Assembly: GCF_000525855.1 (NCBI RefSeq)
Contig: NZ_AODE01000002.1
Coordinates: 1-42,518, forward strand
Origin: Listeria cornellensis FSL F6-0969
Lineage (GTDB): Bacteria; Bacillota; Bacilli; Lactobacillales; Listeriaceae
DNA length: 42,518 bases
Reading direction: 5' to 3'
The notes beneath the pieces are model-generated. The model did no database searches. It saw only the letters and a program-made list of their open reading frames with translations, and was not told where the DNA came from. Below are positions 1 through 8,671 of the stretch, piece after piece. Within the stretch, counting starts at the first letter, position 1; every line of letters begins with the position of its first letter. The position numbers were made by a program, and so were the translations under genes.

Positions 1-251
1 AGCAGATTAGGGTTTTCATGGATTATTATCATAATTTTTTTATAAATATAGGCCTTTTTTGAGGGAATTGGGAGTTTCTACTCTTGAATTCTGGGTAAAT
101 ATAGGCTAAGATAGTATTCTTCAATTAAATAGTGGCTTTTAGCGAAATCAATTATTAGCCCTTTTTTTTTGAATTAGGCTACAATGATACTAACAACAAA
201 TGAATTACCCTTCATTGTCAATGTTGAAGATGGAAGGGAGAGTGTGTGACG
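1..251. other. Intergenic region upstream of mecA
   Basis: No coding frame with a ribosome binding site is seen. The stretch is AT-rich with long T runs. In Listeria the gene before mecA is normally spxA, but none of its sequence is recognised here. A TACAAT at about 182-187 could be a -10 box for mecA, but no convincing -35 is placed 17 bases before it. Confidence 0.5.
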
Positions 252-906
252 ATGGAAATTGAACGTATTAATGAGAATACCATAAAGTTTTATATCTCTT
301 ATATGGATCTGGAAGAACGCGGTTTTAATCATGAAGAAATTTGGTATGACCGTGAGAAGAGTGAGGAGCTTTTCTGGGATATGATGGACGAACTTAAGTA
401 TGAAGACGAGTTCTCTCCTGATGGGCCACTCTGGATTCAGGTACAGGCTTTGAAGCACGGTTTAGAAGTGCTAGTTACGAAGGCTAACCTAGGTAAAGGT
501 GAATCTGGCTTTGAGATTAATATGGATCAAGCCGATGAGCTAGCCGAGGAACGTATTGAGAAACTGCTAGAAGAACATTTTACTCCTGCCAAGATTACGG
601 AGGGCGGGGATGAAGATACGTTAGAATTTATTTTGCAGTTTCGCGAATTTGAGGACTTGATTACCTTGTCTAAAGCGACTGGGCTCGATCAGTTATCAAC
701 GAAACTGTACCACTACAAAGATAACTATTATTTGTATGTGGAGTTTCCTGAAGCAAAATTTGATGAAAAAAACCATTGACAATGTAGTCAGTATTCTATT
801 AGAGTATGGCGATGAAACGAATTTAACGGGGTATGTCCTTGATGAATATGCCAAAGTTATTTTTGATGACCCCGCCTTGCCGCAAGTAAAGAAATATTTT
901 AACTAA
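252..906 (+). CDS. mecA: Adaptor protein MecA (frameshifted in the read)
   Basis: MecA is the adaptor that brings ComK, Spx and other substrates to the ClpCP protease and stimulates ClpC. The N-terminus (MEIERINENTIKFYISY) and the acidic linker followed by a C-terminal ClpC-binding domain match the family as I remember it. The ATG at 252 is chosen over an in-frame GTG at 246 because family members start MEIERI and a GGGAG motif lies about 11 bases upstream. The frame breaks at a run of seven A (766-772). Dropping one A continues it to a stop at 904-906, giving a protein of about 217 residues ending VKKYFN, the usual MecA length. The break is therefore probably a read error. coiA follows, as in other Listeria. 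Confidence 0.93.
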
Positions 907-918
907 AAAAGCTTTTTG

Positions 919-961
919 GGCTCGATTTGCGCTGTGAAAAACACGTGAATCGAGTCTTTTT
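919..961 (+). terminator. Rho-independent terminator after mecA
   Basis: An inverted repeat (GGCTCGATT at 919-927 pairing with AATCGAGTC at 948-956, one G-T pair) is followed by TTTTT. It begins 12 bases after the mecA stop. Confidence 0.8.
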
Positions 962-1043
962 GCGTTTTTGGAAGAAGAGGGAGGAATTGCGGAGAATTGG
1001 GCGAATATAGTTAGTATACAGACCTAGAGAGGCAGTGAAAATT

Positions 1044-2156
1044 ATGTTTACCGCAAAAGATCAGAATGGACGAGATGTTGTTGTGACAAGGGGAAATGTG
1101 GCTTTTTTGAAAGCAAGAAGGGATCAATATACGTGTGGGTGTTGTGCGGAACGGCTGATTTTGAAGGCTGGGGAGATTAATATGCCTCATTTTGCGCATT
1201 TAGCTTCAAGCAAGTGCCGATTTGCTTCAGAAGGTGAGTCGGAGCGACACTTGAGTGGAAAAAAGTATTTTTTGGAGTGGCTGATTTTGCAGGACCGTCA
1301 GGCGGATGTAGAGGTGTACCTACGCGATATAAAACGACAGGCAGATATTCTTGTGGATGGGCGTACTGTGATCGAATATCAATGTTCTACGGTTCCTGTG
1401 CAGGAGTTAAGGCAGAGAACCGAGGATTATCATATGGCGGGGCTTTGCGTACACTGGATTCTAGGTCAGGATATACGGATGGTGAAGGGGAGGTATTATT
1501 TAACGGCTTTTCAGCAGGCTTTTATTAAGAAGGAGCCAAATTTGGGCTATTACTTGATGCAGTATTTGCCGGAAGTAAATCGATGGACGTTGTTATATCA
1601 TATTACGATGGATACGACGAATCGTTTTTATGCGCGTGCCATGACTTTTGATGGGCGTGTGGGGTTGGGTGTTATTAAGAAGGCAATGCAGCGGATTAAG
1701 TTTGCGACTTTTTATGTGAAGCGGGATTTGGCTTTTGAGAGACAGAAGCAATGCTATTTTTATACGCGGTTTAAGAAGCAGAGTGGCTTTTTGAAGGAAG
1801 TGTATGAGCAGGGGTATTATTTGCAGCATTTGCCTATGGAAGTTGGGGTTTCGTTGCCGATGCAATTTAGAGTGAAGACACCGGCAATGGAATGGCAGTT
1901 TTATTTGTGGAACTTATTTTTCTGTACACTGGGAGTTGGAGATTCATTTGGGATGGCTAGTGTGTTGCCGATTTTTGAGAAACAGGTTGTTCGGATGCCT
2001 TTGATTTGGGATGAGGATCGGGAGGGGCTTTGTTTAGCTTATTTACAATTTCTTTGTAAGCAGGGAATTTTGCGTACAAATGGGGCCGGTAGTTATACGA
2101 TGATGCGACAGATGACGGAATTGGTGAATGAGGAGGCACGCTTTTTGGATGTTTGA
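1044..2156 (+). CDS. coiA: Competence protein CoiA family
   Basis: CoiA-like proteins are nuclease-fold proteins linked to natural transformation; their exact role in Listeria is not settled. Near the N-terminus there is a zinc-finger-like pattern (CGCC, then HFAH and a later Cys). A PD-(D/E)XK-type core follows: RQADILVDGRTVIEYQCST, with the Asp, Glu and Gln in the expected order. The ATG at 1044 is preferred to the GTG at 1035 because GAGAGG (1026-1032) lies 11 bases before it but only 2 before the GTG. The reading frame is intact. Position between mecA and pepF is the conserved Listeria/Bacillus order. Confidence 0.88.
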   Translation: MFTAKDQNGRDVVVTRGNVAFLKARRDQYTCGCCAERLILKAGEINMPHFAHLASSKCRFASEGESERHLSGKKYFLEWLILQDRQADVEVYLRDIKRQADILVDGRTVIEYQCSTVPVQELRQRTEDYHMAGLCVHWILGQDIRMVKGRYYLTAFQQAFIKKEPNLGYYLMQYLPEVNRWTLLYHITMDTTNRFYARAMTFDGRVGLGVIKKAMQRIKFATFYVKRDLAFERQKQCYFYTRFKKQSGFLKEVYEQGYYLQHLPMEVGVSLPMQFRVKTPAMEWQFYLWNLFFCTLGVGDSFGMASVLPIFEKQVVRMPLIWDEDREGLCLAYLQFLCKQGILRTNGAGSYTMMRQMTELVNEEARFLDV

Positions 2157-2222
2157 TTTTTGCAATTTTAATGGGATTAGCTCATAATGAATGAAAAAGT
2201 AATTATTGGAGGTATAGGATTT

Positions 2223-4034
2223 ATGAGTGAGAATAAAGTAGCTGCATTGCCAACGCGGGAAGAAGTACCAGTAAGTGCAACATGGAATTTAACGACGATT
2301 TTTAAAGATGATGCTGCGTGGGAGGCCGATTTTGCGCAGTTGAAGGATAAAGTGGAGGAAGGCAAGGAGTTTCAAGGGAAGCTTGGCGATAGTAGTGATA
2401 GCTTATTGCAGGCGTTGCGTTATCGTGATGAATTGTATGATCGCTTAGGAAATCTGTATGTTTATGCGCATTTAAAACAAGATCAGGACACGACAAATAC
2501 GACATATCAGGGATTAAATAGTCGTGGGGGAAGTCTGTTGACGGAAGCGTCAGCAGCGATTTCTTACTTTGAACCAGAGATATTGGCGATAGATGAGGCG
2601 AAATTGAAGGGCTTTATCGCGGAGAACAAGGATTTGCAACTGTACTCGCATTTGTTGGAAGAAGTGAATTTGAATCGTCCGTATGTGCTTTCTGAGAAGG
2701 AAGAGGCTTTGCTTGCTCAGGCTGGGGAAGTTTTAGGGAATGCTTCGCGAACATATAGTATTTTAAATAATGCGGATATGAAGTTTCCAGTGATTGAGGA
2801 TGAGAACGGTAATCAGGTAGAGATTACGCATGGTCGCTATGGCAAGATGATGGAAGGGAAGAATCGCGATGTTCGTCAAGCTGCGTTTAAAGGGATGTAC
2901 AGTGCGTATGATGGCTTGAAGAATACGTTGGCAACGACATTAACGGGTCAGGTGAAGAAGGGGAATTTCTATGCGAAAGTTCATGGCTATGAGTCTGCGC
3001 GTCATGCGGCTTTATTTGGGAACCATATTCCGGAGGCTGTATATGATTCGTTGGTAGAGGCTGTGAATGAGCAGTTGCCGCTATTACAGCGTTATGTTGG
3101 GCTTCGTAAAGAGTTGTTGAATCTGGATGAATTGCGTATGTATGATATGTATACGCCACTTTCAACGGATGTGCATTTAGCGTTCACCTATGAGGAAGCG
3201 AAGGACATTGTTCTGAATGGTTTAGCGCCGCTTGGAGAAGAATATCAAGCTATCTTGAAAGAGGCGTTTGATAATCGCTGGATTGATGTCGTGGAGAACA
3301 AAGGGAAACGTAGTGGGGCTTATTCTTCTGGTGCATACAGTACGAATCCGTATATTTTGATGAACTGGCAGGACACGATTGATAACGTGTTTACGTTGGC
3401 GCATGAGTTAGGCCATAGTGTGCATAGTTACTATACGCGCAAAAATCAGCCGTTTGTTTATGGGGATTATTCGATATTCTTGGCTGAGGTAGCTTCGACG
3501 ACGAATGAGAATTTATTGACGGACTACATGTTGAAGAAATATGATGATCCGAAAGTGCGGGCGTATTTGTTGAATCATTATTTGGATGGGTTTAAAGGAA
3601 CGGTATTCCGCCAAACGCAATTTGCTGAGTTTGAGCATTTCATTTATCAAGCGGATCAGAATGGTGAGGCTTTAACGGCTGAATTCTTGACGGAGAACTA
3701 TTTTGCGATGAATGCGAAATATTATGGCAGTGAGATTGTGTATGATGAGGAAATTGGGCTTGAATGGTCACGTATCCCGCATTTTTATATGAATTATTAT
3801 GTGTTCCAATATGCGACAGGATTTAGTGCAGCATCGGCGCTTAGTGATCGTATTTTGCATGGTGGTGCTGAGGCTGTTGAGAAATATTTGGCATTCCTAA
3901 AAGCGGGAAGTTCCGATTTTCCAATTGAGGTGCTGAAAAAAGCTGGTGTGGATATGACGACGGCTAAGCCAGTGACGGATGCGTTGAAGGTATTTGAGCA
4001 ACGGTTGAATGAGCTGGAGAAGTTGGTTAAATAG
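2223..4034 (+). CDS. pepF: Oligoendopeptidase F (M3B metallopeptidase)
   Basis: Cytosolic zinc peptidase that trims oligopeptides of about 7-17 residues. The zinc motif HELGH is at residues 394-398, followed by the usual SVHSYY. The length of 603 residues is typical for PepF. The ATG at 2223 has GGAGG ending 10 bases upstream; an upstream in-frame ATG at 2187 would put that SD sequence inside the gene and has no SD of its own. The frame is intact. An 8-bp perfect terminator stem follows after about 60 bases. Confidence 0.95.
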   Translation: MSENKVAALPTREEVPVSATWNLTTIFKDDAAWEADFAQLKDKVEEGKEFQGKLGDSSDSLLQALRYRDELYDRLGNLYVYAHLKQDQDTTNTTYQGLNSRGGSLLTEASAAISYFEPEILAIDEAKLKGFIAENKDLQLYSHLLEEVNLNRPYVLSEKEEALLAQAGEVLGNASRTYSILNNADMKFPVIEDENGNQVEITHGRYGKMMEGKNRDVRQAAFKGMYSAYDGLKNTLATTLTGQVKKGNFYAKVHGYESARHAALFGNHIPEAVYDSLVEAVNEQLPLLQRYVGLRKELLNLDELRMYDMYTPLSTDVHLAFTYEEAKDIVLNGLAPLGEEYQAILKEAFDNRWIDVVENKGKRSGAYSSGAYSTNPYILMNWQDTIDNVFTLAHELGHSVHSYYTRKNQPFVYGDYSIFLAEVASTTNENLLTDYMLKKYDDPKVRAYLLNHYLDGFKGTVFRQTQFAEFEHFIYQADQNGEALTAEFLTENYFAMNAKYYGSEIVYDEEIGLEWSRIPHFYMNYYVFQYATGFSAASALSDRILHGGAEAVEKYLAFLKAGSSDFPIEVLKKAGVDMTTAKPVTDALKVFEQRLNELEKLVK

Positions 4035-4096
4035 CACTTGTTTGTGAAAAGTAGCAGTGTTAGAAAATAAATTTATATTTTTATTAGTGATAAAGT

Positions 4097-4122
4097 AGGA
4101 TTCTTAAATGAGAATCCTATTT
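4097..4122 (+). terminator. Terminator after pepF
   Basis: AGGATTCT (4097-4104) and AGAATCCT (4111-4118) form a perfect 8-bp stem with a 6-base loop, followed by ATTTTATT. Confidence 0.75.
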
Positions 4123-4310
4123 TATTATTTATAGCATAGAAAACCTTATTTTGTTATTTAATTGGTTTTAGGGTGAGGAAAAGGCGGGTTTTATGGGGAA
4201 TTTGTGTAGATATGCGAGTTATTCTTTATTAATGTCTATTTTTATTTGCGAATGAAGATTATCTGGATGGAGATGAAAAGAGATATTATAAAAATAAAGT
4301 TTGTGAAATG

Positions 4311-4339
4311 TTGAATTATTAGTTTAGATGTGGTATATT
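4311..4339 (+). promoter_or_regulatory. Sigma-A promoter of the sRNA candidate
   Basis: TTGAAT (4311-4316), a 17-base spacer and TATATT (4334-4339). It lies in the gap between pepF and mntH and points toward no ORF, only a short stretch ending in a terminator at about 4446. Confidence 0.7.
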
Positions 4340-4345
4340 ATTGAC

Positions 4346-4446
4346 GTGAAATAAATCACAATACAAATACCCCCTTTATTTGATTGTGTGAATTTCTCCT
4401 TTTGATTGCGCTGAGAAAAGTCGTGGCCTTGTGTCGCGGCTTTTTT
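4346..4446 (+). ncRNA. Candidate small RNA with poly-C loop (LhrC-like design)
   Basis: About 100 nt lie between the promoter at 4311-4339 and an intrinsic terminator. A 5' hairpin (4359-4368 with 4378-4386, one bulge) carries the loop ACCCCCTTT. A linker contains CTCCTTTT. The 3' terminator pairs 4416-4425 with 4435-4444 (two G-U pairs) before TTTTTT. There is no ORF with an SD sequence. Unpaired C/U-rich motifs are the functional part of the Listeria LhrC/Rli22/Rli33 sRNAs, and the size is similar. This is a structural resemblance only, and no target has been predicted. The rest of the pepF-mntH gap, apart from the two terminators, holds nothing recognisable. Confidence 0.55.
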
Positions 4447-4462
4447 CGATTTTATACAAGAC

Positions 4463-4508
4463 AAAAAATCCAGAGTCGACTCAGATTTCGAGTGCTCTGG
4501 ATTTTTTT
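4463..4508. terminator. Bidirectional terminator between sRNA candidate and mntH
   Basis: AAAAAATCCAGAG (4463-4475) and CTCTGGATTTTTT (4495-4507) form a perfect 13-bp stem with a run of T on both strands. It starts right after the mntH stop on the minus strand. Confidence 0.85.
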
Positions 4509-4509
4509 G

Positions 4510-5882
4510 TTAGCTGATGCCTGAGAGGGTTTGGATGATTAGCTGGATGTTTAGAATGCTTAGGATAACGGTTATGACCCATGCTAGAATCGTGACCCAT
4601 AGGTGGTTTTTGAAATCGCCCATTAATTTCTTGCTGCTGGTGAAGATGGTGAGTGGAATCATGGAGAATGGTAGGGCGATGCTTAGGAATACTTGGGTGT
4701 AGATTAGGAGTTGCTCGACTGCGTTTTCTTGGTCGCCGTAAATGACGATGCAGATGATAACTGGTATGATGGCGAGTATGCGTGTGATAAGTCGGCGAAT
4801 CCAGACGGGTAGTTTCATATGGATGAAGCCTTCCATGACAATTTGACCGGTTAGTGTGCCTGTGATGGTGGCGTTTTGTCCGGACGCGAGTAGTGCAATA
4901 GCGAAGAGTACGCTGAGGACGGGGCTCGCGATAGCGCCAACGATGGCATTGTTTTGTAGGGCGTCATAGAGTTGTGTGAATTGGCCCAGGTTGCTGGTGT
5001 CTTGCCCGAAGAATAGGGCCGCACCGAGTATGAGTAGTAGGCAGTTGACGACAAATGCAGCGGTTAGTTGGATGTTGGAGTCGATTGTCGAAAATTTGAT
5101 GGCTTCTTTTAGTGATTTTTTGTCGTTACGGTCGTATTTTCTGGCTTGAACAATGGATGAGTGTAAGTATAGATTATGTGGCATGACGGTCGCGCCGATG
5201 ATGCCGAGTGCTAGGAATAGTGCACCTTTGTCTGTGAAAACTTGTTTTTGTGGGATGAAGCCGCCGAGCATGTCGGACATGTTTGGATCGGATAGGATGA
5301 CTTCGTATAAAAAAATCACGAGAATGGTGATAATAAGTGTGACAACAATGGCTTCGATTTTGCGGAAGCCGAATTTGGCGAGTACGAGAAGTAGGAATAC
5401 GTCGAGCACGGTGATGATGACGCCGAGTATGAGTGGTATGCCAAATAGCAGGTTCAGGGCTATGGCGCTACCGATGACTTCGGCGATGTCTGTTGCCATG
5501 ATGGCGAGTTCGGCTACAATCCACAGGGCAAAGCCGCCTTTTTTTTCCGGTTTTTAAACGGGTGGCTTGGGCTAGATCCAGACCGGTGACGATGCCGAGT
5601 TTTGCGCACATGCTTTGTAGTAACATGGCGATGAGGCTGGACATCAGGATGACGCTTAGTAATAGATAGCCGTATTGTGAGCCACCTTGGATGGATGTGA
5701 TCCAGTTACCGGGATCCATGTAGCCAACTGCGACGAGCGCGCCGGGGCCTGAGTAGGCGATGAGTTTACGCCAGAATCCGCCGTTTTTTGGGATGCTGAC
5801 GCTATTATTTATTTCTCCCAAACTTGAACCGTTGGGTGGGGTATGTTGAATTATTTTTTTTCTTCTCTTTTTTATCTGTCAT
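4510..5882 (-). CDS. mntH: Nramp-type Mn2+/H+ symporter MntH (two homopolymer frameshifts)
   Basis: Proton-coupled manganese importer in the cell membrane. The conserved first-helix motif [16 protein letters not shown] (containing DPGN) and the [10 protein letters not shown] motif, both part of the metal site, are present, with about 11 hydrophobic segments. Two breaks occur: eight T at 5539-5546 and eight T at 5854-5861 (plus-strand view). Removing one base from each joins everything into about 456 residues. It also moves the start to an ATG at 5880-5882 with GAGAGGA about 8 bases upstream. Without the second correction one would have to accept a TTG start at 5821 with no SD. The restored N-terminus is short, lysine-rich and cytosolic, like other Listeria MntH. 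A good promoter lies just upstream. An MntR operator is expected in family members but I cannot place one confidently. Confidence 0.9.
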
Positions 5883-5922
5883 AGTCAAAATCCTCTCAAT
5901 GTTTCCTTCGTGCAACAAATTT

Positions 5923-5951
5923 AGTTTAATGCAGGCAGTTAGGAATTGCAA
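5923..5951 (-). promoter_or_regulatory. Promoter of mntH
   Basis: On the minus strand: TTGCAA (5946-5951), a 17-base spacer, TAAACT (5923-5928). The -10 box lies 41 bases before the corrected start, so it fits the upstream ATG at 5882. Confidence 0.6.
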
Positions 5952-6043
5952 GCATTTTGGTTACGGATTTGTGAATTATATTGGAACTTTGTGTAATAGT
6001 AGATGATATATGTTAAAATTTAAGAAAAACGGTGGGTGATGGA

Positions 6044-7553
6044 ATGGGTAGAATCTCGAGAAACTTAGAGGATTATAGGAAAATTAGCGAGGCTTCTTAT
6101 TTAGTGGCGGATCAAAATGTGGCACGCTATCGAATTATTTTGCGTTATTTTTTTGTGGAGCATGAACGGATGCGGGATTATTTGTACTCAAATGATATTT
6201 TATGGCATGTGCGGTCGGTGGAAGGTATGGAGGAGTATAAGGACGCGGAATTAGAGCAGGATTTAGCGGCATTGGTAAAATGGGGAAATATTACGCCACG
6301 TCAAGAAGTTCGGAATCCGAAGACGATTATGGAGTTTAATAAGAAGTCTTTCCGTTATCAGATTGCGCCTTATACGGTACAGATTGAGCGGATGTTGGCG
6401 GGATTGGAACAGTCTGGGGACGAGTTTCAGGGATCTCTTGATAAGCGCCCGTTTGAGAAGTTGTTGCTTGCATTACGTGCTTTTTTTAAGTCAGGATGAT
6501 GTACCGATTCTAGAAAAATGGCAGGATATGATAGATTTGTTCTCGACGATACGAACGAATACAGCGGATTATTTGGCGTATGTGAGTAGTGCGAATGCAG
6601 AAGAGAATATGCAAAAGGATAATTTTTTGGTGTATAAAGATCGATTTGTGGCATATTTACGTGATTTTATTGTGGGGTCACATCAGACTGCATTAAAAAT
6701 TCAAGCAATTTTATTGGATTTGGATCGGGATGAATTGGATAGGATATTTGATGAGATTAGTCAGAAACCAGATTTTGCGCCTCGTTTTGAGGAAATTGTA
6801 CCTAATGCGGAGGAGAAGAAAGAGGAGTTACTTGAAATTTGGGATAGTTTTGTGATGTGGTTCTTGGATCGGAATGGAAATCTGTGCGAGTATAGTATTT
6901 TGCGAGTGCGTACGGATGATACGATTAAGAAAATAACGCGGAATATTAAACGTTTGGGAGAGCGGCATCAGCAGCATATTAGTCGAAAGCGGGATTATTT
7001 ACACATTGCGAAATGGTTTGCGGAGGAAGCGGATATAGAGCGGGCGCATGAGTTATCGGCGATTGTTTTTGGATTGTCGGAAGTACGTCATTATGTTGTG
7101 GAGCCAGAAGTAGGTTCTGGGGCTTACCGGGAAATTTGGGAGACGGAACCGGATTGGAAATTGCTGAAGCCACGTGTGCAAGGGTACCGTGAACGAACGA
7201 AGCCGACTAGTTTTACGTTGAATACGGTTGAGAAGGAGGCCGCGAAACAGGCGTATTTGCAAGAGCTGAAAAGTACGGAAGCGAAGATGCTCGGGTATGT
7301 TCAGGACGGTGAAATTGATTTAAGTATGTTGACTTATGTGGATATAAGTGTTCGAAAAGTGCTACTAGGCTGGGTTTCACAGGCAATGCTGGAGGAATCT
7401 AAGGTCGTGCTTACGGAGTTTGGAAATCGAGTGATGGTTCATGTGGATGAGAATGAGCGGATAAAAATTGAATCGGATGATGGCGTTATGGAAATACCAA
7501 AAATTATTTTTACATTTGAGGATGGTGACATCGATGTTAACGAAAGAGGATAA
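6044..7553 (+). CDS. jetA: Wadjet JetA (TIGR02677/DUF2397, kleisin MukF-like)
   Basis: JetA is the kleisin-type subunit that bridges the SMC-like JetC heads in the Wadjet anti-plasmid complex. The N-terminal region (YLVADQNVARYRIILRYFF) and the helical, charged remainder fit DUF2397. This is supported mainly by gene order, since jetB, jetC and jetD follow. The frame breaks at seven T (6481-6487). Removing one base gives about 502 residues, a normal length. The ATG at 6044 has GGTGGG about 7 bases upstream; an in-frame GTG at 6032 is possible. The end overlaps jetB by 20 bases, so the genes are translationally coupled. A weak promoter (TTGGAA-17-TGATAT, about 5981-6009) may lie upstream. Confidence 0.88.
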
Positions 7554-8671
7554 ATTAAAAGAAGGACTGCAACTTTTGATGGATAATTATTGGATTTTAC
7601 GGAGCGCTTTGCCTAAGGAATATCAGTTTTTGCGTAGTATGGAGAAGGATTTGCGTCAGATTATTTCGGATAAATTTGGATGTCGTGTGTATTTTCATAC
7701 GGATTTTATTAAGTTAGAGAAAATTCCTGTGGAGCCGGAAGCTTGGATGGGGTTGCTTGAATTTGAGGAGCCGATGGATTATGCATTGTTTTGTTGTGGT
7801 CTTGCTTTTTTTGAGGAGAAGGATATTAAGGAATATTTTTTTGTTGAGTCATATTTGTGAGGAGATATTGGAGAGTTACCCAGGGACGCCGAAAGTGGAT
7901 TGGTTGAATTATAATCATCGGAAGTCATTGATTCGGGTCATTAAGAAGATGTTGGATTTGCATTTGATTGAGACGATTGATGGAGATGTGAAGAAATTTT
8001 TGTTTGAGGATGATGCAGAAGTGCTTTATGTGACGACGGTGTATGCGCGTTATTTTATGCGGCCGTATCCTCAAAATATTTATGATTATGCACATTGGTC
8101 GGATTTAATAGAGGATGAGACCCAGGATAATGAGAACGCGCAACGTCATTTGGTCTATAAAAAGTTATTTATGCAACCTCAATTATTGCGTGGGAAACTG
8201 AGTGAGGCGGATTTTTATTACATACGAAACCAGCGCCCGTCGATTGAGAATTTTGCGGAGCGGTATTCGGAGTATCATTTGGAGTTGTACAAGGATGTCG
8301 CGATGTTGGTGATGCATGAGAATAAGGCGAGGAATATATCGTTTCCAGCAAATAAGGCGTTGGATGATATTTTGCTTCATTTGATGGCTTTGGTACGCAA
8401 GCATGATTATCCTGTGGATGCGTTCAGTGAAATGCATGTGTCGACGGAGCAATGGGATGATTTAATAGATGAGTTAATTGCGATTTATCAATATGGTTGG
8501 TCGAAGGAATATCGGGATAAAAAGAAGGATGCTTTGGAAGTAGCGATTATGAAACATGGTAAGGCGTGGGGATTTTTGGATCGGGAAGTGACGGGAATTT
8601 GTATGTATCCGACTTTTGCAAGGTTTGCTGGGAAATATAGTTTGAATGAGAAGAAAGAGGTGGAGAAATGA
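7534..8671 (+). CDS. jetB: Wadjet JetB (TIGR02678/DUF2398, MukE-like)
   Basis: JetB is the small KITE-type subunit that binds the JetA kleisin. The early part (LLMDNYWILRSALPKEYQFL, then KFGCRVYFHTDFIKLEKIP) has the DUF2398 pattern of an N-terminal winged helix followed by a conserved K-x-x-K-x-P region. The frame breaks at seven T (7836-7842). With one base removed the protein is about 378 residues, as expected. The start overlaps the end of jetA. The stop overlaps the jetC start as ATGA (8668-8671). Nothing suggests real loss of function. Confidence 0.88.

Noticed and set aside
43-110. Repeated AAATATAGGC upstream of mecA
   Set aside because: Only two short copies in AT-rich sequence, without symmetry or promoter fit; not enough to call an operator.
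174-458. Minus-strand ORF of 94 codons overlapping mecA
   Set aside because: It has no SD or family likeness and is the antisense shadow of mecA, as are most minus-strand ORFs under pepF, jetC and the operon genes.
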